Assembly: GCA_036308445.1 (NCBI GenBank)
Contig: JAXJVS010000016.1
Coordinates: 1-29,372, forward strand
Reading direction: 5' to 3'
DNA from: MGBC113645 sp036308445
GTDB lineage: Bacteria > Bacillota_I > Bacilli_A > Erysipelotrichales > Coprobacillaceae
DNA: 29,372 nucleotides
Shown piece after piece: positions 1 to 8,145 of this stretch. The notes beneath the pieces were generated by a model. That model did no database searches. It had not been told where the DNA came from and saw only the letters and a program-made list of their open reading frames with translations. Made by a program: the position numbers and the translations under genes. How positions within the stretch are numbered: the stretch's first letter is position 1; each line of letters starts with the position of its first letter.

Positions 1-24
1 AGCTTATACATTCTTTAAAGGATA

Positions 25-51
25 ATAAAAAGGTTGCGAATGCAACCTCTT
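25..51 (-). terminator. Intrinsic terminator after the amidohydrolase gene
   Basis: Inverted repeat AGGTTGC-GAAT-GCAACCT at 31-48. Read on the minus strand it is followed by a U-rich run (TTTTTATTAT), three bases after the stop codon of the 52-1635 gene. The plus side also ends in CTTTTATTTT, so it could stop transcription entering from the left as well. Confidence 0.8.
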
Positions 52-1635
52 TTATTTTGTGTATACACATTTTCCAGCTAAATATGTTTCTAATACATCT
101 ATATCCTTAATTTTATTAACATCTGTCATTAATGGATTGTTAGCTAATACCACAAAATCAGCTAAATAACCATTCTTAATACAACCTTTAATATTCTCTT
201 CAAAACTTGTATATGCTCCACCTATTGTATAACTCTTTAATGCTTCATCAATACTAAAACTTTGTTCAGGTAAATAAGGTCCTAAAGTACCTTTTAAATT
301 CTTACGTGTCACTGCACATTGAATTCCTGCTAAAGCATGAGGTAATTCTACTGGACAATCAGTACCATTACCAACGATCACACCACTATCTAATAAAGTT
401 TTCCAGCTATAGCTAGTAGAAGCTAATTTATCAGATATACAATCATAGATAATAGAAATATCATAATCCAAGAAAATACTTTGAGCATAAACAACTAAAT
501 TTAAATCTCTCATTCTCTTTAATTGATCAGCTCTAGTAATTTGACAATGAACTATACCATGACGATGATTATCTCTAGGAAATTCTTGAAGTGCTCTATC
601 ATATGCATCTAATACAACATCTAAGCATTGATCTCCAATTGTATGAATTGCAACTTGCATATTGTGCTTATGAGCATAATTAACCATTTCATCAATAGCC
701 TTTTCTTCTAAGCATAACATTCCTCTAGTTGAAGAATCATTACGATATGTTTCTGATAAATAAGCTGTTCTTGCACCCAAAGAGCCATCACCTAATATCT
801 TTAATGGTCCTATCTTAAACATTTCATTTCCTACTCCAGTATTATTTCCTTTATTAATAAAATCCTTCAAATCATCTAAACATACAAAATTAGCTTGTTC
901 ATAAACTCGTACTGTTAATTCATTTTCTTCTATTAATTCTTTATATGCTTCATTAATGATTTTCCAAGGAACACTTCTAAATGTACAATAATCATCACTT
1001 TGACAACTTGTTACTCCATAAGAATTTAACTGTTTACATGCATATTTAATCATATTCTTAATATCTTCTTTACTAGGTGCAGGAATAACTTTATATACCT
1101 GTTCTAATGTATCATCAAAGAAAATACCATTTCTTATACTTTCATCAACACTCTCATCATCAACATCAATTCCTAAACATTCTAATCCTTTCGTATTAAC
1201 TACTAAACAATGACCACATACACGTGTAATGCAGATAGGATATTCAGTAGAAACTTTATCTAAATCTTTACGATTAGGCATACGCTTTTCATCAGTAAAG
1301 AAATCATGATTCCACCCTCTTCCTTTAACCCATGTTCCGGTTTGAAACTGATGTTCTTCTATAAATTCACGTAAATATTCACACAAATGAGCTAAACTAT
1401 CTGTACATTCAGTCAACATAGCATTCGTTAATACATTTCCATAGTTCACAAAATGCATATGACTATCATTAAAACCACTACATATAAACTTACCATGTAA
1501 ATTTATTTTTTCACCACTATATTTTAAAGCTTCTTCATTACTTCCGACAAAAACAAACTTTCCATCTTCCACTACAAAAGCTTCCTTCATTCCTTCACCA
1601 GTATAGACTTGTCCATTATAATATATTGTTTTCAT
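52..1635 (-). CDS. Amidohydrolase family protein (YtcJ-like)
   Basis: A 527-residue cytoplasmic metal-dependent amidohydrolase of the YtcJ/AepA type (Amidohydro_3). Visible marks are the N-terminal beta-rich stretch, the metal-binding H-x-H in SHMHF near residue 60, the AIHTIGDQ segment near 330 and HCQIT near 365 carrying further metal-ligand histidines, and the catalytic aspartate region GTDCPVE near 425. Length matches the family (about 520-560). The start is supported by AGGAGGAAAGATC directly upstream. Family members hydrolyse amide or ester bonds of poorly defined substrates, so the natural substrate cannot be named from sequence. It lies 77 bp downstream of the PAP2-like gene on the same strand and may be co-transcribed, although no functional link is evident. 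Confidence 0.85.
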   Translation of the reverse strand: MKTIYYNGQVYTGEGMKEAFVVEDGKFVFVGSNEEALKYSGEKINLHGKFICSGFNDSHMHFVNYGNVLTNAMLTECTDSLAHLCEYLREFIEEHQFQTGTWVKGRGWNHDFFTDEKRMPNRKDLDKVSTEYPICITRVCGHCLVVNTKGLECLGIDVDDESVDESIRNGIFFDDTLEQVYKVIPAPSKEDIKNMIKYACKQLNSYGVTSCQSDDYCTFRSVPWKIINEAYKELIEENELTVRVYEQANFVCLDDLKDFINKGNNTGVGNEMFKIGPLKILGDGSLGARTAYLSETYRNDSSTRGMLCLEEKAIDEMVNYAHKHNMQVAIHTIGDQCLDVVLDAYDRALQEFPRDNHRHGIVHCQITRADQLKRMRDLNLVVYAQSIFLDYDISIIYDCISDKLASTSYSWKTLLDSGVIVGNGTDCPVELPHALAGIQCAVTRKNLKGTLGPYLPEQSFSIDEALKSYTIGGAYTSFEENIKGCIKNGYLADFVVLANNPLMTDVNKIKDIDVLETYLAGKCVYTK

Positions 1636-1712
1636 GATCTTTCCTCCTATTCAACCCTCATTTCTTTCATATATTCTATCACTTTCTTATGACAAAAGAA
1701 AAAGAAAGTTCT

Positions 1713-2339
1713 CTAATCCAGAAATCTTTCTTCACCTTTATTAATTAAACAAATAATAATAATTGCTAATACAACTGCTGCTACTATATCTATAAACGCA
1801 TGCTGCTTTAATAAAACCGTTGAAGCACATATTAATAACACAATACAATTATTAATAACTTTCAAAAATTCTTTTTCCTGAAATAAATGACTACGATTTA
1901 ATGCATATCCAATAACTATACTATTATAAACATGAATACTAGGAAATACATTTGTAGAAGTATCTAAAGAATATACAAATGATACTAACTCTTGAAAAAT
2001 ATTATCATTAGTCAATGCTGGTCTTAATGAAATACCATTAGGAATAATGAGATCTATAATTAAACATACAGTCATACCAATCATCAAATACTTTGCAACA
2101 ACTATAAACTTCTCTATTTCAAAGAAAGTAAAATAAAAAACAGCAAAGAATATATATATAAACCACAACAAATAAAAAATAATAAAATATTCACAAAAAG
2201 GTATATAACTATCGATAAACGTTTCAGTATTAAAAATAACTATATCTCTACTCTCTAAATACATAAAGAAACACAAATAGAAAATAGAATATATAATAAT
2301 CACTTTAATATGTGGATATTTATTCAATAATTTTCTCAT
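1713..2339 (-). CDS. PAP2-like membrane phosphatase
   Basis: A 208-residue multi-pass membrane protein with about six hydrophobic segments. It carries the three PAP2 signatures in weak form: a SLRPAL segment near residue 105 (motif 1, R-P), FPSIHV near 133 (motif 2, with Ile where PSGH has Gly), and QHAFIDIVAAV near 180 (motif 3, His and Asp). This resembles the PAP2_3 / inositolphosphorylceramide-synthase-like branch, whose members remove phosphate from lipid phosphates or transfer lipid head groups. The substrate is unknown. The ribosome site is GGAGGATTATT before the ATG. It is divergent from the HAD gene, sharing the 80-bp intergenic region with it. Confidence 0.75.
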   Translation of the reverse strand: MRKLLNKYPHIKVIIIYSIFYLCFFMYLESRDIVIFNTETFIDSYIPFCEYFIIFYLLWFIYIFFAVFYFTFFEIEKFIVVAKYLMIGMTVCLIIDLIIPNGISLRPALTNDNIFQELVSFVYSLDTSTNVFPSIHVYNSIVIGYALNRSHLFQEKEFLKVINNCIVLLICASTVLLKQHAFIDIVAAVVLAIIIICLINKGEERFLD

Positions 2340-2371
2340 AATAATCCTCCATTTTTTTCAGTATAATAACA

Positions 2372-2399
2372 TTGAATTATAAGCGAAATATGTCATAAT
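2372..2399 (+). promoter_or_regulatory. Predicted sigma-A promoter of the HAD gene
   Basis: TTGAAT (-35, 2372-2377), 16-bp spacer, CATAAT (-10, 2394-2399). The start of transcription would fall near 2406, directly before the GGAGG ribosome site. Confidence 0.55.
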
Positions 2400-2419
2400 A
2401 TTGTTATTGGAGGTTTTTT

Positions 2420-3016
2420 ATGAAAAAAATAATTTTTGATTTAGGAAATGTATTGTTTAAATTTCATCCTGAAGAGTTCTTGTCATATTTTTTTGATACT
2501 AAAACGATGGAAGATTTAATGATAATTATATTTTGTAGTGATGAATGGCTTGAATTAGATTTAGGCAATCTTACAATGCAGGAAGTTATTGATATTTTCT
2601 CTAAAAGAAACCCACAATATGAAAAAGAAATCACTTTTGTATTAAATAACTGGTCTTCAATGTTAATACCTATAGAAAAAAATGTAAGAATACTCAAAAA
2701 ATTAAAAGAAATGGGATATCCATTATATATCTTATCCAACTTTCATAAAAAAACTTTTGAAGAGATGAAGAAAAAACATGATTTTTTAGATTTATTTGAT
2801 GGTGGTATAGTATCAGCTTATGAACATATAATCAAACCTGATGAAAGAATATATAAACTTATACTTGAACGATATCACTTAAAAGCAGAAGAATGTTTAT
2901 TTATTGATGATAGTTTAACAAATATCCATGTTGCCCAACACTTAGGAATTGATGGTATTCATTTAAAGTATGGTACTGATTTAAATGAGGAATTGACAAA
3001 GAAACATATTCTATAA
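2420..3016 (+). CDS. HAD-superfamily hydrolase, subfamily IA (YihX-like)
   Basis: A 198-residue soluble phosphatase-like protein. All four HAD motifs are visible: motif 1 FDLGNVL at residues 6-12 (nucleophile Asp), motif 2 ILSNF near 104, motif 3 lysine in IIKPDERIY near 140, and motif 4 FIDDSLTNI near 163. The D-L-G-N-V motif 1 is the form seen in YihX (alpha-D-glucose-1-phosphate phosphatase) and relatives, so a small sugar phosphate is a reasonable guess, but HAD substrates are hard to predict. The start ATG has TTGGAGG seven bases upstream. The gene stands alone between a divergent neighbour and a strong terminator. Confidence 0.85.
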   Translation: MKKIIFDLGNVLFKFHPEEFLSYFFDTKTMEDLMIIIFCSDEWLELDLGNLTMQEVIDIFSKRNPQYEKEITFVLNNWSSMLIPIEKNVRILKKLKEMGYPLYILSNFHKKTFEEMKKKHDFLDLFDGGIVSAYEHIIKPDERIYKLILERYHLKAEECLFIDDSLTNIHVAQHLGIDGIHLKYGTDLNEELTKKHIL

Positions 3017-3045
3017 AACGACTTGTACAAGTCGTTTTATCTTTA
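3015..3045 (+). terminator. Intrinsic terminator of the HAD gene
   Basis: Perfect 24-base palindrome at 3015-3038 (arms AAAACGACTT and AAGTCGTTTT) followed by ATCTTTACTTTTT. It begins inside the TAA stop codon. Confidence 0.85.
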
Positions 3046-3093
3046 CTTTTTGTAAAATAAGAATAAAATAAATGACTATAAGGATGTGAAAGT

Positions 3094-4263
3094 ATGGAAT
3101 TTTCAGATAGAATGAATTTATTTGGTGAAAGTATTTTCACCACTCTTGCGAAAATGAGAAAAGAAAGAAAAGAAAAAGGATTAAATGTTGTTGATTTAAG
3201 TATTGGTGCTCCTAATATTGCACCAGCTAAACATATTATGGAAGCCATATCTAAAGAATGTTTAAATCCTACAAATTACTTATATGCAATAAGTGATAAA
3301 GATGAATTATTAGATGCAGTTAAACAATGGTATAAAAGAAGATATAATGTAGAGTTAAATGAAAAAGAAGAAATTGTATCTTTACTTGGTTCTCAAGAAG
3401 GATTATCTCATCTAGCAATGACAATTATAAATGATGGTGATACTGTATTAGTACCTAATCCTAGTTATCCAATATTTAGAGATGGACCTTTGCTAGCTGG
3501 AGCTAAAGTCGTTTATATGCCTTTAAAAAAAGAAAATGATTATTTAATCGATTTGGATAGTATTAATGAAGAGGATGCGAAAGCAGCTAAATTAATGATT
3601 GTATCTTATCCTAATAATCCTACATGTGCTATCGCAAATACTGATTTTTATAAAAGATTAATCACTTTTGCAAAAAAATATGACATTATAGTTTTACATG
3701 ATAATGCTTATAGTGAGCTATTATTTGAAGGCGTTGGACATAGTTTCTTAGAGTTTGATGGAGCTAAAGATGTTGGTATAGAATTTAATTCTTTATCTAA
3801 AACTTATGGTTTAGCAGGTGCTCGTATTGGTTTTGCCTTAGGTAATAGTAAAGTTATTGATAAAATTAAAACATTAAAATCTAATATGGATTATGGTATG
3901 TTTTTACCTGTTCAAACAGGAGCTATTGCTGCTATTACAGGTGATCAATCTTGTGTAGAAACAACAAGAAAGGCTTACAAGCATCGTAGAGATTTATTAG
4001 TCGATGGCTGTAAAAAGATTGGCTGGGAATTTGATAGTCCTAAAGGAACAATGTTTGTATGGGCTAAGATTCCTGATCATTTTGAATCTTCTGAAGCCTT
4101 TGTTCAAGAACTATTTGATAAAACTGGTGTATTAGTTGTACCTGGAAATGCTTTTGGAAGTGAAGGTGAAGGTTTTGTTAGAATGGCTTTAGTTCAAGAT
4201 GATGATGTTATTATTGAAGCATTAAAAGTCATGGAAGAAAGTGGAATATTTAAAAATCATTAA
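3094..4263 (+). CDS. PLP-dependent aminotransferase, class I/II (DapL/PatA-like)
   Basis: A 389-residue fold-type I aminotransferase. The PLP lysine lies in SLSKTYGLAGARIGF near residue 235, the substrate-carboxylate Asn in YPNNPT near 170, the cofactor Asp/Tyr in HDNAYSE near 200, and the C-terminal Arg in GFVRMAL near 370. Family length is usual (385-410). The N-terminal VDLSIGAPN and GSQEGLSHL segments resemble LL-diaminopimelate aminotransferase-like and alanine/aspartate aminotransferases of Firmicutes. The exact amino donor cannot be assigned. AAGGATGTG precedes the chosen ATG. The gene is transcribed alone, after the terminator of the HAD gene. Confidence 0.85.
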   Translation: MEFSDRMNLFGESIFTTLAKMRKERKEKGLNVVDLSIGAPNIAPAKHIMEAISKECLNPTNYLYAISDKDELLDAVKQWYKRRYNVELNEKEEIVSLLGSQEGLSHLAMTIINDGDTVLVPNPSYPIFRDGPLLAGAKVVYMPLKKENDYLIDLDSINEEDAKAAKLMIVSYPNNPTCAIANTDFYKRLITFAKKYDIIVLHDNAYSELLFEGVGHSFLEFDGAKDVGIEFNSLSKTYGLAGARIGFALGNSKVIDKIKTLKSNMDYGMFLPVQTGAIAAITGDQSCVETTRKAYKHRRDLLVDGCKKIGWEFDSPKGTMFVWAKIPDHFESSEAFVQELFDKTGVLVVPGNAFGSEGEGFVRMALVQDDDVIIEALKVMEESGIFKNH

Positions 4264-4312
4264 AAATATATAGTATTTCATTAAAGATGGGACTACCTAT
4301 TTTTTATAAATG

Positions 4313-4321
4313 TGATATACT
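4313..4321 (+). promoter_or_regulatory. Extended -10 promoter of a candidate small RNA
   Basis: TGATATACT is a TG-n-TATACT extended -10 element. No convincing -35 is present, as is common for extended -10 promoters. Transcription would begin near 4328. Confidence 0.5.
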
Positions 4322-4327
4322 ATAATC

Positions 4328-4403
4328 AAGTCGCAAATAGGAATACTCCTCTTTTCTATTTATGGCTTTCACCCAGTGAAGGAGTCCACCTCCTTCTTTT
4401 TTT
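4328..4403 (+). ncRNA. Candidate small non-coding RNA, about 75 nt
   Basis: Between an extended -10 promoter and a strong intrinsic terminator lies about 75 bases with no reading frame worth calling. Visible folds are a first hairpin AAATAG...CTATTT (4336-4361) with an inner GGA/TCC pair, a possible second stem CTTTCAC/GTGAAGG around 4366-4382, and the terminator GAAGGAG-TCCAC-CTCCTTC (4378-4396) plus seven U. The second stem and the terminator share GTGAAGGAG and cannot form together. The RNA has pyrimidine-rich CTCCTC and CCACCTCC tracts able to pair with ribosome sites. I cannot match it to a known RNA family. The next gene is on the opposite strand, so it is not a leader. Confidence 0.45.
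4378..4403 (+). terminator. Intrinsic terminator (small RNA and/or aminotransferase gene)
   Basis: Stem GAAGGAG/CTCCTTC, loop TCCAC, then TTTTTTT at 4397-4403. It is the first clear terminator downstream of the aminotransferase gene, so that message may also end here. Confidence 0.85.
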
Positions 4404-4414
4404 ATATGAAAGGA

Positions 4415-5062
4415 CTAGCATTTGCTAGTCCCTATTATTTCTTTCCTCTGTTTTCTATATATTAAATAACTTATTAAACTAAGTACAATTACAATCAATA
4501 TAATCATAATAAAACAATGCATAAAGAAATCCTGAGGTAGAATTCTAATCACTGGATCAGTATTATAATCAAATATCCAATAATTATTTCTAAAGAATAT
4601 TTTATGAAAAATCACAAATGCCTTGTTAAAATCAACACTCGCAATTAATCCTATAAGGCTAGGAATACCAATAGAAAAAATTGATGTTAATGCTAAAAAT
4701 CCATATTCTTTTTGTTTTACATGATGATAAATCATAACTGCTGAAATAATTCCACTAAATAGACATAATATTTGTACTGCTTCAAAGATTCTTTTTACTT
4801 CTTCAAAGTGTATTCTACCTGTTGTAGACATTACAAAATCAGGTAAATTTAATTCTCCCTGATAGAAAATACTCTGATATTGAATTAAGATATCATAGTT
4901 CTTTTTGATTGTTTCTGCATCTAATGATACATATTGTTCAATATTTAAATAAGATATATCAAAATAATATAATTGTTTAAAAAACACAGTAAAAACAATC
5001 GCAAAAGAAATAAAGAATACTGTTAAAATTAAAGCTAATACAATATCTCTTTTTCTATTCAT
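4415..5062 (-). CDS. lit: DUF1461/TIGR01906 integral membrane protein, probable lipoprotein intramolecular transacylase Lit
   Basis: A 215-residue membrane protein with four predicted helices (about residues 8-28, 95-115, 121-142 and 180-203). The pattern R-I-H-F-E-E-V-K-R-I-F (His85) and the later F-H-K-I-F-F...W-I-F-D...D-P-V-I-R-I-L-P segment (His153 onward) are what I recall as the signature of the DUF1461 family. That family includes Lit, the enzyme that moves an acyl chain within the lipid-bearing N-terminal cysteine of lipoproteins to give lyso-form lipoproteins. The ATG at 5062 is preferred over a GTG at 5080: GGTGAGGA lies upstream at proper spacing, and the ATG overlaps the end of trmL, suggesting coupling. 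Last gene of the aroE-rdgB-trmL operon. Its stop codon sits within a GGACTAGC/GCTAGTCC hairpin (4412-4431) that has only a weak U-tract. Confidence 0.65.
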   Translation of the reverse strand: MNRKRDIVLALILTVFFISFAIVFTVFFKQLYYFDISYLNIEQYVSLDAETIKKNYDILIQYQSIFYQGELNLPDFVMSTTGRIHFEEVKRIFEAVQILCLFSGIISAVMIYHHVKQKEYGFLALTSIFSIGIPSLIGLIASVDFNKAFVIFHKIFFRNNYWIFDYNTDPVIRILPQDFFMHCFIMIILIVIVLSLISYLIYRKQRKEIIGTSKC

Positions 5063-5561
5063 TATAAATAAAGTCCTCACCTTTTTGAACCTCTACTTTA
5101 GATAAATTAGGAAAATCCTGTTGACGTAATGCTTCATAAATACCAATAGCTACACAATTAGATAGATTTAAACTTCTAGCATCACTACTCATAGGTATAC
5201 GTACACATTCATCTAGATGTTGCTTTAAAATATCATGAGGTATACCATCATGTTCATGTCCATAAATTAAATATTGATCTTTATTAGATACAAATGAAGC
5301 ATCAGTATAACATAACTTAGAATATCTAGTAAAGAAATGATAATCTCCTTCATTTTTAGAAACAAACTCTTCCCAATTTTCATAAATAGTCATCTTTAAA
5401 TCTTTAATATAATCTAATCCTGCTCTTTTCATATGCTTATCATCTAATGAAAATCCCATTGGTTTTACAATATGTAAATGAGTACCTGTTCCTACACATG
5501 TACGCATAATATTACCTGTATTTTGAGGAATAGCAGGATGTACTAATACAATATGATTCAT
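5055..5561 (-). CDS. trmL: tRNA (cytidine(34)-2'-O)-methyltransferase TrmL
   Basis: A 168-residue SPOUT methyltransferase. TrmL uses S-adenosylmethionine to methylate the ribose of the wobble base in certain leucine tRNAs. The N-terminal PAIPQNTGNIMRTC, the YGHEHDGIP loop near residue 105, and the knot segment IPM...RSLNLSNCVAIGIYEALRQ near 128-153 are diagnostic, with cofactor binding at the C-terminal trefoil knot. Family length is 150-170. The gene begins one base after the rdgB stop codon and overlaps the start of the lit-like gene, as expected for a polycistronic message. No odd features. Confidence 0.93.
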   Translation of the reverse strand: MNHIVLVHPAIPQNTGNIMRTCVGTGTHLHIVKPMGFSLDDKHMKRAGLDYIKDLKMTIYENWEEFVSKNEGDYHFFTRYSKLCYTDASFVSNKDQYLIYGHEHDGIPHDILKQHLDECVRIPMSSDARSLNLSNCVAIGIYEALRQQDFPNLSKVEVQKGEDFIYNE

Positions 5562-5562
5562 T

Positions 5563-6147
5563 TTATTTCTCCTTTAATATATCATATAATTTCTTTAATG
5601 CTTTAGCTCTATGTGAATGTTGATTTTTTTCATCCATTGACATTTCAGCAGATGTTTTTTGTAATGGTGGAAAATAGAATATCGGATCATATCCAAAACC
5701 ATTTTCACCAGCTATACAATCATTAATTTCTCCTTCGAATGTTTCTTCAATAGTCATTGTTTCTTCGTTAGGAATTGCTAATGCCATTGCACATACGAAT
5801 CTTGCAGTCTTCACTTTTCCTTTAACTGCATCAATAATATATTGATTTTTAATATCATAACTTGTATCATGACCTAGAAATCTAGCAGAATATATTCCTG
5901 GTGCTTTATCTAATGCATCTACTTCTAATCCAGAATCATCTGCTAATGTAGGAACATTAATCATCTTCATAATTGTTTCTGCTTTAATTACTGCATTTTC
6001 TTTAAAAGTTGTTCCTGTTTCTTCGATATCTATGTCTTCCTTTAATACTTCATTCATAGGTACAACATCAATACCAATACTTTCTAACATTTTTCTTATT
6101 TCTTTTATTTTACCTTGATTTGTTGAGGCTACGACTATTTTTTCCAT
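5563..6147 (-). CDS. rdgB: Non-canonical purine NTP pyrophosphatase RdgB/HAM1
   Basis: A 194-residue cytoplasmic house-cleaning enzyme that hydrolyses XTP and dITP/ITP to the monophosphate plus pyrophosphate. Signatures: STNQGKIKEI at residues 8-17 (phosphate-binding), ADDSGLEVDAL near 67 (catalytic metal Asp), GFGYDPIFYFP near 150, and SHRAKALKKL at the C-terminus. Length is typical (190-200). GGAGTAAAAAG precedes the ATG and lies within the end of aroE, four bases from its stop, so aroE, rdgB and trmL are almost certainly one transcript. Confidence 0.95.
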   Translation of the reverse strand: MEKIVVASTNQGKIKEIRKMLESIGIDVVPMNEVLKEDIDIEETGTTFKENAVIKAETIMKMINVPTLADDSGLEVDALDKAPGIYSARFLGHDTSYDIKNQYIIDAVKGKVKTARFVCAMALAIPNEETMTIEETFEGEINDCIAGENGFGYDPIFYFPPLQKTSAEMSMDEKNQHSHRAKALKKLYDILKEK

Positions 6148-6151
6148 CTTT

Positions 6152-6994
6152 TTACTCCATTTCTAACGCTTTTTTTACTTGATCTACCGGCATTTTTTGA
6201 CCAGTCCAAAATTCAAATGATACTGCTCCTTGATACAATATCATCCCTTCACCATTCATATATTCTAGACCTTTATCTCTAGCCATTTTTAATAATTTTG
6301 TCATCTTAGGCTTATATATAATATCAGCAACTTTTAATCCATCTACTAAATATGAATCATCAATTAAACAATTATCTTCATTAGGAGACATTCCTACGCC
6401 AGTTGTCTGTATCAACAGATAAGCATCTTTTAAATCAGCTTTTAATTCTTCTCTATTATCCAAAGATTTCAAGATAATAGGACAATCAACTTTATTATTC
6501 AACTCTCTAATAAAAGGCTTATCACTACGATTATAAACAATAATCTCTTTCACCTTTCTAGAAAGCTCCACAATAATAGCTTGAGCAGCACCACCAGCTC
6601 CTAATACAACTATCTTCTGATTATCAACATTCCATCCCCTATCAGTACATGACATATAGAAACCTTTACCATCACTTATATGCCCGATTAATTTACCATT
6701 CTCATTTTTAACAGTATTAACTGCCTGACAAAGTCTTGCTTCTTCTGTTAATTCATCTAAATATTTCATAATTTTAAGTTTATATGGCATTGATACATTA
6801 AATCCTTTAATACCTAGTGTTTTCACTGATGTTATATAATCTTCTAAATTTTCTTCTTTTACTTCAAATGCTAAATAAACATCATCAATTCCCAAAGATT
6901 GAAATGCAGTATTATGCATCATTGGTGAAAAAGAATGCTTAATAGGATCAGCTACAATACCGTATAATCCTGTATATCCTGTTATTTTATTCAT
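6152..6994 (-). CDS. aroE: Shikimate dehydrogenase AroE
   Basis: A 280-residue NADP(H)-dependent enzyme reducing 3-dehydroshikimate to shikimate in aromatic amino acid synthesis. The substrate site shows HSFSPMMHN near residue 19, catalytic lysine in MPYKLKIM near 70 and the Asp in HISDGKGF near 107. The nucleotide site is the glycine-rich VVLGAGGAAQAI near 130-141. C-terminal GMILYQGAVSFEFWTG is also characteristic. First gene of the operon; the long AT-rich region upstream should hold its promoter. No other aro gene is in the window. Confidence 0.94.
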   Translation of the reverse strand: MNKITGYTGLYGIVADPIKHSFSPMMHNTAFQSLGIDDVYLAFEVKEENLEDYITSVKTLGIKGFNVSMPYKLKIMKYLDELTEEARLCQAVNTVKNENGKLIGHISDGKGFYMSCTDRGWNVDNQKIVVLGAGGAAQAIIVELSRKVKEIIVYNRSDKPFIRELNNKVDCPIILKSLDNREELKADLKDAYLLIQTTGVGMSPNEDNCLIDDSYLVDGLKVADIIYKPKMTKLLKMARDKGLEYMNGEGMILYQGAVSFEFWTGQKMPVDQVKKALEME

Positions 6995-7339
6995 TATGAT
7001 TTCCTTTCTTATAAAACAATTTTCTATCTCTATAAATTTTCCTAAAAACTAAACTAAGATTTTTATATCTTTCATAAATGAAAGATGTTATTTCCGTAAA
7101 TATAAATGATAATTAAGATAACTTCTTCATCATTTAAAGCTTTTCCATAATTATATTTCATTAAAATATTTTATATCCTTCTTGATTCTTTCATAGAAAA
7201 TAACTTTTAATCTTTTCACAACTATTACCTTTTATGCAAATGATTATAACACTAAATACAAAATATTGAAATAAACAAGAAAATATTTAATAAAACTATA
7301 ATCTATTATATAATATTATTATTATTGGAGGAAACGTAA
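6995..7339. other. Intergenic region between aroE and chbG
   Basis: 345 bp, very AT-rich, with no credible reading frame. It separates divergent genes and must contain both promoters. On the plus strand TTTAAT-17 bp-TATAAT just before 7320 is a possible chbG promoter. The only strong structural element is the dyad at 7067-7086, listed separately. Confidence 0.6.
7067..7086. repeat. Perfect inverted repeat upstream of aroE
   Basis: Arms ATCTTTCAT and ATGAAAGAT around a central AA, about 73 bp before the aroE start codon. It has no U-tract on either strand, so it is more likely an operator or leader hairpin than a terminator. The half-site CTTTCATA recurs once near 7186. Confidence 0.4.
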
Positions 7340-8080
7340 ATGATTAAGAAATTAATTGTAAATGCTGATGACTTTGGAATTAGTGAAGGAGCTACAATTG
7401 GAACATTATTAGCACATAAAAATGGTATCTTAACTTCAACAACTTGTATGATGAATATGCCCTATATAGAAAAAGCTTTAGAATTAGCAAAAGATTATCC
7501 TGATTTAGGACTAGGTATTCATTTTGTTTTAACTGTTGGTAAACCTTTAGTTAAAGGGGCTAAAAGCTTTGTTGATGAAAATGGGTATTTTAGAAGACCA
7601 AGTTCTTATGAGGATGGTAATCCCCATGGTGATGAAGAAGAAGTTTATGAGGAATGGAAAGCTCAAATGGAAAAGTTTATAGCTTTAACAGGACATAAGC
7701 CTTCTCATATTGATTCCCATCATCATGTCCATATGTTACCTTGGCATCATCATGTTGTTATTAGATTAGCAAAAGAATATGATTTACCTATTCGCCAAAG
7801 AGAACAGATTATTGATACTTATGAATATGTTCCAGTTACAGAAGAATTCTACAATCAAGGTGTATCAATTGAAACAATAAAAAAAGTCTTAGATACAGAT
7901 AATGAATATTTAGAATTAATGACCCATACAGCATTATTAGATCAAAGATTATATGAAATGTCATCATACAACTTACATCGTATAAAAGAACTAGAAATAA
8001 TTACAAGTCAGGAAATTAAAAACTATATTAAAGATAATAAGATAGACTTAATAAACTATAATGATATAGTAAAAAAATAA
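7340..8080 (+). CDS. chbG: ChbG/YdjC-family carbohydrate deacetylase
   Basis: A 246-residue cytoplasmic metal-dependent deacetylase. In enterobacteria ChbG removes one acetyl group from chitobiose or chitotriose phosphate so that the sugar can be further split. The family's metal and catalytic residues are visible: NADDFGIS at residues 8-15 (two Asp), the His in GLGIHFVLT near 57, and the HIDSHHHVH cluster near 122-130. Length is normal (240-260). TTGGAGGAAACGTAA precedes the start. No chitobiose transporter or glycosidase is adjacent, so the actual amino-sugar substrate remains open. Confidence 0.85.
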   Translation: MIKKLIVNADDFGISEGATIGTLLAHKNGILTSTTCMMNMPYIEKALELAKDYPDLGLGIHFVLTVGKPLVKGAKSFVDENGYFRRPSSYEDGNPHGDEEEVYEEWKAQMEKFIALTGHKPSHIDSHHHVHMLPWHHHVVIRLAKEYDLPIRQREQIIDTYEYVPVTEEFYNQGVSIETIKKVLDTDNEYLELMTHTALLDQRLYEMSSYNLHRIKELEIITSQEIKNYIKDNKIDLINYNDIVKK

Positions 8081-8110
8081 CAGGTAGCTTTCTACCTGTT
8101 TTCTATTTTT
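8079..8110 (+). terminator. Intrinsic terminator of chbG
   Basis: Stem AACAGGTAG/CTACCTGTT with loop CTTT, then TTTTCTATTTTT. It starts within the stop codon. Confidence 0.88.
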
Positions 8111-8145
8111 ATAATTATAAGTATGTATTTCTTTAATAAGAATAT

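Noticed and set aside
2901..3248. Open frame of 115 codons on the minus strand
   Set aside because: It lies across the end of the HAD gene, its terminator and the start of the aminotransferase gene; it is a shadow of both.
4328..4403. Idea that this structured RNA is a riboswitch or T-box leader
   Set aside because: No gene follows on the same strand, and none of the T-box or known aptamer core sequences is visible.
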